From the NCBI GenBank assembly GCA_018267615.1, contig JAFDYD010000030.1, forward strand, positions 1 to 40,172: a DNA stretch of 40,172 bases, written 5' to 3'. The DNA comes from Bacteroidota bacterium (GTDB taxonomy: Bacteria; Bacteroidota; Bacteroidia; Chitinophagales; Chitinophagaceae). The translations under genes and the position numbers were made by a program. Positions 1 to 7,982 of the stretch are shown one piece after another (position 1 is the stretch's first letter; each line of letters begins with the position of its first letter). Below the pieces are notes generated by a model that saw only the letters and a program-made list of their open reading frames with translations, was not told the DNA's origin and searched no databases.

Positions 1-95
1 GCTGAACGCTGAACGCTGAACGCTGAATAAATTATTGGAAATGCAAGTTAATATTTAATCGCGTTCGGCGTTCAGCGTTCAGCATTTCGCGTTCA
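1..95. repeat. Heptad-phased palindrome A (GCTGAAC words), left side cut by the window edge
   Basis: The left arm (1-27) is GCTGAAC repeated in exact 7-nt register. The right arm (61-95) carries the complementary words GCGTTCA, GCGTTCG and GCATTTC, also in 7-nt register, so the two fold back on each other around a loop of about 33 nt. It begins 2 nt after the stop codon of the minus-strand argE-like gene and could act as a 3' hairpin for the arginine operon. There is no T-tract, so this is not a standard terminator. The left arm may extend beyond the window. Confidence 0.85.
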
Positions 96-97
96 TC

Positions 98-1171
98 TCA
101 GATAAATCCATTCAGCAATTTTATATACAATTCAATTCCATTTCTTATTTCATCCAGATAAATATATTCATCGGCAGTATGACTTCTTGCCGAGTCGCCA
201 GGTCCCATTTTTAATGCAGGAAATGGCATCAGTGCTTTGTCTGATGTAGTAGGTGAACCATAATATGTTCTTCCCAATTCCAATCCTGCTTTTACCAGCG
301 GATGATCCAATGATATGGATGTTGATTTCATTCTTGTGGTGCGTGGTTTGAATTGGCTCTTCAGATTATTTTTTAAAGAGTCGAGTATTTCATCGAATGT
401 ATATAATTCGTTCACGCGTACGTCTATCACAAATTTACACAGAGCCGGAACCACATTGTGTTGTTTGTTTTCAGTCTCAATAACGGTAACGGTCATACGT
501 GATTCCCCCAACAACGCACTCACTTTTTCAAATTTGCAATTTCTTATCCATTCAATATCCTCTAGTGCTTTGTATAATGCATTTTCTCCTTCATTACGTG
601 CAGCATGTCCAGGACGGCCATGCGCAGTGCAATCGATCACCATCAACCCGCGTTCTGCTACTGCCATCTCCAATTTGGTTGGTTCACCTACAATACCGAA
701 ATCGATTTGCCCGAGATATGGAAGCACGAGTTCAATCCCATTTACACCACTAATTTCTTCTTCTGCACTCGCGGCAAATACAACATTATACCTGAGATTT
801 TCTTTATCATAGAAATATAAAAAAGTAGCCATCAAACTTACAAGGCAACCACCGGCATCATTACTTCCCAGTCCAAATAGTTTACCATCTTTCTCTATTG
901 GAGTGAAAGGATCCATGGTATAACTTTTATTCGGCCTCACGGTATCATGATGCGAATTGAGCAAAATACTTTGCTTGGAAGCATCATAAAATTTATTTTT
1001 TGCATAGATATTATTGCCCACTCTTGCGTGCGGGATTTCATGCTTTGTAAAAAAATCCATGATGAGTTCCGCTGTATCATTTTCTTCTTTGGAAAATGAT
1101 GGCGTAGCAATTAGTTCTTTTAAAAGTCCCACTGCTTCTCCCTGTAAAAAATCTAAGTTTGGATTATTCAT
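98..1171 (-). CDS. argE: M20-family N-acyl-citrulline/ornithine deacylase (ArgE-like)
   Basis: A 357-residue zinc peptidase-family deacylase. The M20 metal-site signatures are visible: HxD at residues 74-76, NDAGG at 104-108 with Asp105 as bridging ligand, EEE at 137-139 (general base plus ligand) and GEPT at 162-165. In clusters that use an acylornithine transcarbamylase, the substrate is N-acyl-citrulline rather than N-acetylornithine, and release of the acyl group gives free citrulline for ArgG. Its start overlaps the end of argB by 8 nt, so the two are probably translationally coupled. It is the last arginine gene in the window. The family is clear; the exact acyl substrate (succinyl or acetyl) is inferred from the transcarbamylase. 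Confidence 0.9.
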   Translation of the reverse strand: MNNPNLDFLQGEAVGLLKELIATPSFSKEENDTAELIMDFFTKHEIPHARVGNNIYAKNKFYDASKQSILLNSHHDTVRPNKSYTMDPFTPIEKDGKLFGLGSNDAGGCLVSLMATFLYFYDKENLRYNVVFAASAEEEISGVNGIELVLPYLGQIDFGIVGEPTKLEMAVAERGLMVIDCTAHGRPGHAARNEGENALYKALEDIEWIRNCKFEKVSALLGESRMTVTVIETENKQHNVVPALCKFVIDVRVNELYTFDEILDSLKNNLKSQFKPRTTRMKSTSISLDHPLVKAGLELGRTYYGSPTTSDKALMPFPALKMGPGDSARSHTADEYIYLDEIRNGIELYIKLLNGFI

Positions 1172-1958
1172 TGGTTATACTTGTTCCGGCTGTGTGACTG
1201 ATTAATTTTTCTAATTCTTCAGCGTTTCCTATAGTGACGCGTCTTACTCCGCTATTCAGCGCTGTGAATGCATTGTCGATTTTTGGGATCATCCCCGCGA
1301 ATATTTTTTTCTCTGCCTTCAACGTTGCATAGTATGCGGGCTTGATAGAAGGTATCACCGTACTGTCATCATTAGCGTCCAGCAAGACGCCGGTTTTTTC
1401 AAATGAATAAATGAGATTTACTTCATATGATTCACTCATGCTTCGCGCTATTTCCTGTGCGATGGTATCCGCATTCGTATTGAGTAGTTGTCCTTTTTTA
1501 TCGTGCGTGATGGGCGACATCACAATAGCGATATCTTGGTCCAGTAAATTTTTTAGAAAAATATGGTTGACCGCATCTATATCTCCCGCATAACCATAAT
1601 CAATAGATGCATGAATTCTTTTGTGTGCGAGTATGCTATTGCCATCGGCGCCGGATAATCCGATGGCATTGCAACCGTTTGCTTGCAGCAGGGCGACTAT
1701 ATTTTTGTTGATGTATCCGGCATAAACCATCGTCACAACCTTTAATGTTTCTTCATCTGTGATTCTTCTTCCTTCAATCATCTGTTGTGGAATATTCAAC
1801 TGACCTGCAAGTTTGGTTGCAAGCTTACCACCACCATGCACCAAAATTTTTTTATGAGATTTCAGTCCAGCGAATTGCTTTAGAAAACCCGAAAGTTTTT
1901 TTTCATCGTCGATGATATTGCCACCGACCTTTATGATATATAATATTTCTTTCGACAT
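1164..1958 (-). CDS. argB: N-acylglutamate kinase (acetylglutamate kinase family)
   Basis: A 264-residue amino-acid kinase. The N-terminal KVGGN (10-14) and the VHGGGK loop (40-45) are the nucleotide and acylglutamate-binding glycine loops of the ArgB family, and the length matches the short bacterial form. It phosphorylates the gamma-carboxyl of N-acylglutamate, the second step of arginine synthesis. It lies 30 nt downstream of the transcarbamylase and overlaps the deacylase by 8 nt. If the pathway uses N-succinyl intermediates, as the transcarbamylase suggests, the natural substrate would be N-succinylglutamate; nothing in the sequence alone settles that. Confidence 0.93.
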   Translation of the reverse strand: MSKEILYIIKVGGNIIDDEKKLSGFLKQFAGLKSHKKILVHGGGKLATKLAGQLNIPQQMIEGRRITDEETLKVVTMVYAGYINKNIVALLQANGCNAIGLSGADGNSILAHKRIHASIDYGYAGDIDAVNHIFLKNLLDQDIAIVMSPITHDKKGQLLNTNADTIAQEIARSMSESYEVNLIYSFEKTGVLLDANDDSTVIPSIKPAYYATLKAEKKIFAGMIPKIDNAFTALNSGVRRVTIGNAEELEKLISHTAGTSITNE

Positions 1959-1988
1959 TCTTCGTTCTGAAATTCGGTTTAAAAAAAT

Positions 1989-2972
1989 TCAACCCTTTAA
2001 GATTTCACTCAGTACGGCTTGCGCTGCCCATACTCTGTTGCCAGCCTGTTGCGTGACGATACTATTTGTACTATCTAAAACCTCATCACTCAATTCTACA
2101 TTTCTCCGCACGGGAAGACAATGCATGACTTTGGCATTATTTGTTAAATGCAATTTTTCATTTGTCAGCATCCACTCAGGATCATTGCAATATATTTTGC
2201 CGTAATCGTTGTAGGTGCTCCAGTTTTTTACGTACACGAAATCTGCATCTTCAAGCGCACGATCCTGGTCATGCGTAATCGTTGCTCCTTTGGTAAACAT
2301 TTCATCGAGTTCATAGTCTTCCGGGTGAGTGATTACGAAATCAGCTTTTCCCCACGCATTGATCCATTGAGCAAAACTATTTGCGACACATTGCGGCAAT
2401 GCTTTTACGTGAGGCGCCCATGTGAGAACAATTTTGGGAGGTTTTGCGGGAGCAGTTGCGAGATGTTCTGTTATTGTGATAATATCCGTTAAACTTTGTA
2501 GCGGGTGCAATGTTGCACTCTCCATACTCACAACCGGAATCCCAGAATATTTAATGAATTGTTTGATGTATAATTCACTGTAGTCATCCTCCCTGTTTTT
2601 CAATGAGGGAAACGTGCGTATGCAAAGAATATCAAAATATTTTCCGAGTATCGGCGCCGCATCTTTTACATGTTCAACGGTGTTACCACTCATGATTGCC
2701 TCTTCTTCAAATTCCAACGCCCATCCTTCTTTGTCGATATTAAAAACAATTGGCTCCATCCCAAGATTCTGTGCAGCAACCTGCGTACTCAGCCTCGTAC
2801 GCATACTGGGATTTAGAAATAACATACCTAACCGTTTATTGGCACCCGCAATTTTATCTTTCAGTGGATTTGATTTATAATCCAAAGCCGTCTGCACAAG
2901 AGCGTTCATATCTTTCACGTCTTGAACGGAGATAAAATTTTTTATGCCCGCGGAATTAATTTTCAGGCTCAT
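1989..2972 (-). CDS. argF': N-succinylornithine/N-acetylornithine carbamoyltransferase (ArgF')
   Basis: A 327-residue transcarbamylase. SMRTR at 56-60 is the carbamoyl-phosphate loop in the variant typical of the acylornithine enzymes (classical OTCases have STRTR), and HPLQ and HCLP motifs follow. It carbamoylates N-acylornithine to N-acylcitrulline. From the literature, X. campestris AOTCase has Glu92 and B. fragilis SOTCase has Pro90 at the specificity position, and changing Glu92 to Pro, Ser, Val or Ala converts AOTCase to SOTCase activity. Aligned from the conserved Trp (Trp84 here), the residue is Val99, which predicts succinylornithine specificity. It sits between argD (39-nt gap) and argB (30-nt gap). 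Confidence 0.93.
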   Translation of the reverse strand: MSLKINSAGIKNFISVQDVKDMNALVQTALDYKSNPLKDKIAGANKRLGMLFLNPSMRTRLSTQVAAQNLGMEPIVFNIDKEGWALEFEEEAIMSGNTVEHVKDAAPILGKYFDILCIRTFPSLKNREDDYSELYIKQFIKYSGIPVVSMESATLHPLQSLTDIITITEHLATAPAKPPKIVLTWAPHVKALPQCVANSFAQWINAWGKADFVITHPEDYELDEMFTKGATITHDQDRALEDADFVYVKNWSTYNDYGKIYCNDPEWMLTNEKLHLTNNAKVMHCLPVRRNVELSDEVLDSTNSIVTQQAGNRVWAAQAVLSEILKG

Positions 2973-3011
2973 GTTTGATAGTAGTTTTATAAATCTTACC
3001 AGGAAATCAAA

Positions 3012-4160
3012 TTATCCATTCAGGGCCGGCGCATGGATTTCTTCCTGTATGGATTCCAGGAATTGATCCGCATCTTTTTTATTGAAGGCCAGCGAAGGAA
3101 GCAATCGGATAACATTTGGCTTTGCTTCACCGGTAAATATATTCTGATTGAATAATAAATTTTTTCTGAGATCTTTCAAGGTATCTGGCACATCGAACCC
3201 GATCATCAGCCCTTTGCCTCTTACATTTTGCAGTTCGGATATTTTTTTCAATTCGGTTTGAATATGATCTCCGATTTTTTTTGCATTATCCATCAGCTTT
3301 TCACTTTCTATCACTTCTAAAACAGCCAGTGCTGCGGCGCATGCCAGCGGGTTTCCACCAAAAGTAGTTCCCAACATACCATGTTTTGAATGGAGATCTG
3401 GTGCAATTAAAATACCTGCGACGGGAAATCCATTACCCATTCCCTTTGCAAGGCTGTAAATATCTGCATCTACATTCGCGTGATCATGAGAGAAAAATTT
3501 TCCGGTGCGTCCATATCCGCATTGAACACTGTCTGCGATAAATACAGAACCGTGTTGCGTACAGAGACTTCTTATTTTTTGGATGAAAGATTCTTTGGCA
3601 ACATTGATACCGCCCACACCTTGTATACCTTCGACGATCACAGCAGCAATTTCTTTTCCTTGTGCATTGAAGCATGCTTCCAAAGATGTTTCGTCGTTGA
3701 ACGGAAGGAAAATGATATTGTTTGTCTGGTTCACGGGAGCAACAATAGCCGGATTATCCGTAGCGGCTACTGCCAACGATGTTCTTCCGTGGAAAGATTT
3801 TGTAAATGCGATTATTTTTTTTCTTCCTGTGTGAAAAGAAGCAAGTTTCATCGCATTCTCATTTGCTTCAGCACCGGAATTGCATAAGAAAAGTTGATAA
3901 GATTCTTTGCCCGACACTTTTCCAAGTTTCTCGGCAAGTTCTTCTTGTATTGGCAAGCGGACGGAGTTTGAATAAAAACCAATTTTGTTTAATTGTTCTG
4001 TTACTCGTTGCACATAGTGCGGGTGTGTATGACCGATAGAGATCACTGCATGGCCGCCGTACAAATCAAGATACTGCAATCCATTGTCGTCCCATATGTA
4101 AGATCCTTTCGCTTTAACGACTGTGATATTGTTTAACGGGTATACGTCGAATAGTTTCAT
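3012..4160 (-). CDS. argD: N-acylornithine aminotransferase (class III PLP enzyme)
   Basis: A 382-residue class III aminotransferase of ArgD length. NSGAEANE at 94-101 binds the PLP phosphate, Asp210 pairs with the pyridine nitrogen, and SLAKGMGNG at 236-244 contains the Schiff-base Lys239. It converts N-acylglutamate semialdehyde to N-acylornithine with glutamate as amino donor. One oddity is DSVQ at 210-213, where most ArgD proteins have DEVQ; the essential Asp and Gln remain. The start is the first Met, 71 nt after the four-helix-bundle gene and just beyond one arm of the palindrome that surrounds it. The operon position supports ArgD over other class III transaminases. Confidence 0.92.
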   Translation of the reverse strand: MKLFDVYPLNNITVVKAKGSYIWDDNGLQYLDLYGGHAVISIGHTHPHYVQRVTEQLNKIGFYSNSVRLPIQEELAEKLGKVSGKESYQLFLCNSGAEANENAMKLASFHTGRKKIIAFTKSFHGRTSLAVAATDNPAIVAPVNQTNNIIFLPFNDETSLEACFNAQGKEIAAVIVEGIQGVGGINVAKESFIQKIRSLCTQHGSVFIADSVQCGYGRTGKFFSHDHANVDADIYSLAKGMGNGFPVAGILIAPDLHSKHGMLGTTFGGNPLACAAALAVLEVIESEKLMDNAKKIGDHIQTELKKISELQNVRGKGLMIGFDVPDTLKDLRKNLLFNQNIFTGEAKPNVIRLLPSLAFNKKDADQFLESIQEEIHAPALNG

Positions 4161-4189
4161 TTTTAAAAATTTTGTGGCTTGTGCTTTTT

Positions 4190-4226
4190 GCTAAACGCTG
4201 AACGCATAACGCTGAACGCTGTTTAG
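4190..4226. repeat. Heptad palindrome B, left arm (downstream of the four-helix-bundle gene)
   Basis: GCTAAAC, GCTGAAC, GCATAAC and GCTGAAC words run in 7-nt register. Bases 4198-4221 match the reverse complement of 4611-4634 at 21 of 24 positions by eye. The two arms enclose the four-helix-bundle gene, leaving about 10 nt between arm and gene on each side. The word set is the same as in palindromes A (1-95) and E (18834-18955). Confidence 0.85.
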
Positions 4227-4231
4227 ATTAG

Positions 4232-4600
4232 TTAACCGTTGTTGTTTCTAATTGTTTTTATCAGTTTAATTAATTTCGCTTTTATTTCGTTTATTTTTTC
4301 ATTTGCCATCATATAATCTTCGAGGCAAATAAAATCAAGATCTTTTGCTAATAAGAAACAGTATTCTAATTCTTGTGCCGAACCCAACGACATATCCAAA
4401 AATCGAACGAAATCCCTGTCTGTATTTTTCCCGCAACCTTCCGCTATTGTTAGCGGAATGGATGAAGCAGCGCGCTTCATTTGTGATGCCAATCCAAATC
4501 GTTCTTCCTTCGGAAATTTTGATATGAATTGCTTGTATACGATTAATACCAACGCATGGGATTTGATCCAAACATCATATTTTCTATAATCTCTCATCAC
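4232..4600 (-). CDS. Four-helix-bundle protein (23S rRNA intervening-sequence / S23 family)
   Basis: A 122-residue all-helical protein with the family signature: ER-GL--QM-RAA-SIP at about 33-49, IAEGCG at 52-57, FVRFLDMSLGSAQELE at 64-79, then a lysine-rich last helix. The family is known from ORFs inside 23S rRNA intervening sequences, where the ORF sits in a hairpin loop, and it is related to the Avd accessory proteins of diversity-generating retroelements. The biochemical role of stand-alone copies is unknown. It has no obvious link to arginine synthesis yet interrupts the operon between argC and argD. It is tightly enclosed by an inverted repeat of GCTGAAC words (4198-4221 and 4611-4634), which suggests arrival as a unit. 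Start is the first of two adjacent Met codons; the second is equally possible. Confidence 0.88.
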   Translation of the reverse strand: MMRDYRKYDVWIKSHALVLIVYKQFISKFPKEERFGLASQMKRAASSIPLTIAEGCGKNTDRDFVRFLDMSLGSAQELEYCFLLAKDLDFICLEDYMMANEKINEIKAKLIKLIKTIRNNNG

Positions 4601-4606
4601 ACAAAT

Positions 4607-4652
4607 CGTTCAGCGTTTAGCGTTATGCGTTTCGCGTACGGCGTTCCGCGTC
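4607..4652. repeat. Heptad palindrome B, right arm (between argC and the four-helix-bundle gene)
   Basis: CGTTCAG, CGTTTAG, CGTTATG, CGTTTCG, CGTACGG and CGTTCCG run in 7-nt register, complementary to the arm at 4190-4226. The last bases overlap the argC stop codon (TGA on the minus strand, 4651-4653), so the repeat abuts the gene end exactly. The separation of the arms (about 390 nt) is far larger than the loops of the other palindromes here (3-43 nt). Confidence 0.85.
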
Positions 4653-5658
4653 AAAAATAATTTGCTTTCAATTTCAATCCCGCGCATTCATCAATTCCGA
4701 ACATCAAATTCATATTTTGAATCGCCTGCCCCGACGCACCTTTCACAAGGTTATCGATCACAGAATGTATTGCCACTTTGCTTCCTATTTTTTCCAATTG
4801 GATAATACATTTATTTGTATTCACGACCTGTTTTAGAAAAACAGAATCCTTATTCAAAAAAGTAAACGGATGATCTTCATAATAATTCTCGTACAATTCC
4901 GTGAGTGTTTCAATTTTAGTCGGACTATCCATCAGTGAGCTGATAAAGATTCCTCTTGTAAAATCTCCGCGCCATGGAATAAAATTTAATCCTTTTTCAT
5001 CGTCTGGTGAAAGCGGAAAACTCTTTTGTAACTGATGTAAGGATTGATGTATTTCCTTTACATGCTGATGCGTAAGCGTTTTATAAGCCTGGATATTATT
5101 TGCCCTCCACGAAAAATGTGTTGTGTGCGATAGTCCTTGTCCCGCGCCGGTGGATCCGGTAATTCCTGTTGTGTAAACTTCTCTTAATAAACCAGCTTTC
5201 GCAAGCGGCAACAATCCTAATTGAATTGCTGTAGCAAAACAACCCGGGTTGGCAACATGATGCGCCTTCCTGATTTTGTCGCGATTTAATTCCGGAAGAC
5301 CGTACACAACTGGTTTTCCATTGATGGTTCTTTGATTCTCTCCATTTAATAATCTGAAATCTTGTGATAGATCGATGATCCTAATATGGTCTGCAATTTT
5401 ATTTTCGTCAATAAATTTTTTTGCTTCACCATGTCCCACACATAAGAACATCACATCTATATCTTCGTTCCATTCACTGGAAAATTTTTGTTTTGTTTCG
5501 CCCAGTAAATCCGAATGAACATCATACAGATAATTTCCGGCGTTGCTTTTACTATATACAAATGCAATTTCCGCGTGCGGATGATTGATAAGAATTCTTA
5601 TCAATTCGCCACCTGTGTAGCCTGCGCCTCCGATAACACCAACTTTGATTTTTTTCAT
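4651..5658 (-). CDS. argC: N-acyl-gamma-glutamyl-phosphate reductase
   Basis: A Rossmann-fold NADPH-dependent reductase of 335 residues from the preferred start at 5658. The N-terminus GVIGGAGYTGGEL is the dinucleotide-binding loop, and NPGCFATA carries the catalytic Cys140. It reduces N-acylglutamyl phosphate to the semialdehyde, step three of the pathway. The reading frame stays open to an upstream Met at 5682, but that would overlap the cupin gene by 23 nt and add residues before the Rossmann strand, so the internal MKKIKVGVIGG start is preferred, leaving a 1-nt gap to the cupin stop. The stop codon touches the arm of palindrome B. Confidence 0.93.
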   Translation of the reverse strand: MKKIKVGVIGGAGYTGGELIRILINHPHAEIAFVYSKSNAGNYLYDVHSDLLGETKQKFSSEWNEDIDVMFLCVGHGEAKKFIDENKIADHIRIIDLSQDFRLLNGENQRTINGKPVVYGLPELNRDKIRKAHHVANPGCFATAIQLGLLPLAKAGLLREVYTTGITGSTGAGQGLSHTTHFSWRANNIQAYKTLTHQHVKEIHQSLHQLQKSFPLSPDDEKGLNFIPWRGDFTRGIFISSLMDSPTKIETLTELYENYYEDHPFTFLNKDSVFLKQVVNTNKCIIQLEKIGSKVAIHSVIDNLVKGASGQAIQNMNLMFGIDECAGLKLKANYF

Positions 5659-5659
5659 A

Positions 5660-6007
5660 TCACACGATATTATGCCTGTCATGTTGCGCAGAAGGCTGCG
5701 AACATAAAATGAATTCCAATACAGCGTTCGATCCGTTCATGATCCGGTGTTTTTCTTTTGGTTTTATATTAATGCCTTCTCTTTCCCGAACCAAAATAAT
5801 TTTTCCTTCCACTTCAAATGCTGCTTCACCTCTTAAAATAAAAAAAAACTGTTGTGCATGTTGATGATAATGCAGAACCTCTTCCGTTCCCGACGGCATG
5901 CTTTCCAATTTTACCGAAAGCGCGTCTTCTTCTACGAAATTCCAACCATCACACTGATTGCCCCATTGATAATGTTTCAATGGACTTTCTTTTGACACAA
6001 TATTCAT
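5660..6007 (-). CDS. Small single-domain cupin protein in the arginine operon
   Basis: A 115-residue cupin_2-type beta-barrel. Motif 1 is visible as G40-TEEVL-H46-Y-H48-QH with Gly60 at its end; the usual Glu position is Gln. Motif 2 is P83-KEK-H87-RIM-N91. His46, His48 and His87 could bind a metal. The function is unknown: small cupins range from isomerases and dioxygenases to non-enzymatic ligand sensors. It overlaps the argG stop by 4 nt (ATGA) and ends 1 nt before argC, so it is translated as an integral part of the operon. That makes a role in arginine metabolism or its control plausible, but nothing in the sequence identifies a substrate. Confidence 0.85.
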   Translation of the reverse strand: MNIVSKESPLKHYQWGNQCDGWNFVEEDALSVKLESMPSGTEEVLHYHQHAQQFFFILRGEAAFEVEGKIILVREREGINIKPKEKHRIMNGSNAVLEFILCSQPSAQHDRHNIV

Positions 6008-7200
6008 CGCACATCGTCATTTACTTTATGATATATGGAAGTCTGGTTACCGAATATTTTCGCAAATCCTTTTACATCATCACCACTCCATCCCTTGTTC
6101 ATTTCCCCGTAGGAACCAAACTTACTGCTCATTAAATCATGACTGCTTTCTATTCCGGTAATTGTAAAGCGATGGGGCTGCAGCGTAACAAATACCTTAC
6201 CCGTAACCGTTAGTTGCGTATCTTCTAAAAATTTTTCGATATTCCGCATCGTCGGGTCCAGCATTTGACCTTCATGTAGCCAGTTGCCATACCAGACACT
6301 CAATTGATCTTTCCAATACAATTGCCATTTGGTGAGCACGTGTTTTTCGAGTAAGTGATGCGCTTTGATAATGATTAGCGGCGCTGCTGCTTCGAAACCA
6401 ACACGCCCTTTGATACCAATGATGGTGTCGCCAACATGAATATCACGCCCAATACCATATGGCTGCGCAACGGATTGTAAATATTGAATCGCTTCAACCG
6501 GGTGCTTGAATTTTTTATCATCGACAGCAATCAATTCTCCTTTAGAAAATGTGAGTTCCATTTTCCTTGTTCCACTTTCGCTGATTTGTGTTGGCCATGC
6601 ATCTTCGGGTAAATAGTCTTTTGAGGTAAGTGTTTCCTTTCCACCCACCGATGTTCCCCATAATCCCTTATTGATACTGTATTTTGCTTTTTCGGCATTC
6701 ATCTCAACTCCATGTTCTTTCAAAAAAGCAATTTCTTGTTCGCGGCTCAATTTCATATCACGTATCGGTGTGATGATTTCCACGCCGGGCAACATTCCCT
6801 GGAACACCATATCAAATCTCACCTGGTCATTGCCTGCTCCTGTACTTCCATGCGCAACAGCAGTAGCGCCGATCTCCAATGCATATTTTGCAACAGCGAT
6901 TGCCTGTACCATTCTTTCTGCGCTTACACTTAACGGGTAGGTAGCGTTTTTCAAAACATTACCAAATACCAGATATTTGATGCAGCTATCGTAATATTCC
7001 TTCGTCACATCTATGCATTTGAAGGAAGATATCCCGAGTTTTTTTGCTCTTGCTTCTATTTGTGCAATCTCATCCTGGCTAAAGCCACCAGTGTTGACAG
7101 TCAGTGCATGCACTTCCATGTTTTTGACCTTGTTCAGATATACTGCGCAATAGGTTGTATCGAGGCCTCCGCTATATGCAAGAACAGTTTTGTTCTTCAT
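6004..7200 (-). CDS. argG: Argininosuccinate synthase
   Basis: A 398-residue ATP-pyrophosphatase. AYSGGLDT at 8-15 is the PP-loop, and HGSTGAGNDQVRF in the middle of the N-terminal half contacts citrulline and AMP; the length is normal. It joins citrulline and aspartate using ATP. Placed second in the operon, 43 nt after the GNAT gene, it overlaps the cupin by 4 nt. The partner lyase argH is not within the window and may lie beyond the left edge, since the operon runs leftwards. Confidence 0.96.
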   Translation of the reverse strand: MKNKTVLAYSGGLDTTYCAVYLNKVKNMEVHALTVNTGGFSQDEIAQIEARAKKLGISSFKCIDVTKEYYDSCIKYLVFGNVLKNATYPLSVSAERMVQAIAVAKYALEIGATAVAHGSTGAGNDQVRFDMVFQGMLPGVEIITPIRDMKLSREQEIAFLKEHGVEMNAEKAKYSINKGLWGTSVGGKETLTSKDYLPEDAWPTQISESGTRKMELTFSKGELIAVDDKKFKHPVEAIQYLQSVAQPYGIGRDIHVGDTIIGIKGRVGFEAAAPLIIIKAHHLLEKHVLTKWQLYWKDQLSVWYGNWLHEGQMLDPTMRNIEKFLEDTQLTVTGKVFVTLQPHRFTITGIESSHDLMSSKFGSYGEMNKGWSGDDVKGFAKIFGNQTSIYHKVNDDVR

Positions 7201-7243
7201 CTATAATTATGATTTTAAATTTTTTCTGAAAAATATTCTCCAA

Positions 7244-7975
7244 TCACCAAACAAAAAACTGGTGAAAGAAAGATTTCGGTTTTGCAGCACCGTTAGTTGT
7301 TTTTTCTTTATCCTTTTCCTTGTCCTTTCGGAGAAAAGGTTTTAGCAGGCTCCATTGTTTTATTTTCATAAAACGCTCATACAATTTGCTATGCTGCTTA
7401 AAATCCTGTGCTGTTTCTTCCGGCTCGTAATGATCTTTCGGATCATAGAGCATGGCGGTGCACATGCAGTTTTTTCTTTCCTTGCTTGTCAGGATTTCAT
7501 AGTTCACACAACTTTTACAGCCGGCCCAAAAAGCTTCGTCCTGCGTTAACTCCGAATAAGTAACAGGCTCGTAGCCGAGTTCTGAGTTGATCTTCATGAC
7601 CGCAAGTCCCGTTGTAAGTCCAAATATTTTTGCTTCGGGGTATTGCTTCCTGCTGAGGTTAAATATTTTTTTCTTGATCTGCTTGGCAAGTCCGCTTTTT
7701 CTAAAAGCGGGAGCAACGATCAATCCTGAGTTGGCGACATATTCGCCGTGGCTCCAGGTTTCGATATAACAGAAGCCCGCCCAAATATTATCTTGCGTAA
7801 ATGCAATCACTGCTTTTCCTTCGCGCATTTTGGCTTTGATATAATCAGGGCTTCTTTTCGCAATGCCCGTTCCCCGGGCCATTGCTGATGATTCCATTTC
7901 GTCGCAGATAATCTGCGCGAAATCCTGGTGAGATTCATTGGCAATTAATATCTGAAACTGTTGTTCTTTTTCCAT
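7244..7975 (-). CDS. GNAT acyltransferase, candidate glutamate N-acyltransferase (first arginine step)
   Basis: A 243-residue protein with a GNAT domain; residues 87-100 contain the acyl-CoA pyrophosphate loop (R92-KSGLA). After the domain there is a four-Cys cluster, Cys153-X2-Cys156 and Cys170-X-Cys172, which looks like a metal site, then a lysine-rich tail. No ArgA or ArgJ is visible elsewhere in the window, and this gene is first in the arginine operon, so it is the natural candidate for making N-acylglutamate. If the transcarbamylase is succinyl-specific, the donor would be succinyl-CoA. Assignment to the pathway is by position; the GNAT fold itself is clear. The likely regulated leader lies directly upstream. 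Confidence 0.8.
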   Translation of the reverse strand: MEKEQQFQILIANESHQDFAQIICDEMESSAMARGTGIAKRSPDYIKAKMREGKAVIAFTQDNIWAGFCYIETWSHGEYVANSGLIVAPAFRKSGLAKQIKKKIFNLSRKQYPEAKIFGLTTGLAVMKINSELGYEPVTYSELTQDEAFWAGCKSCVNYEILTSKERKNCMCTAMLYDPKDHYEPEETAQDFKQHSKLYERFMKIKQWSLLKPFLRKDKEKDKEKTTNGAAKPKSFFHQFFVW

Positions 7976-7982
7976 CGTTTTG

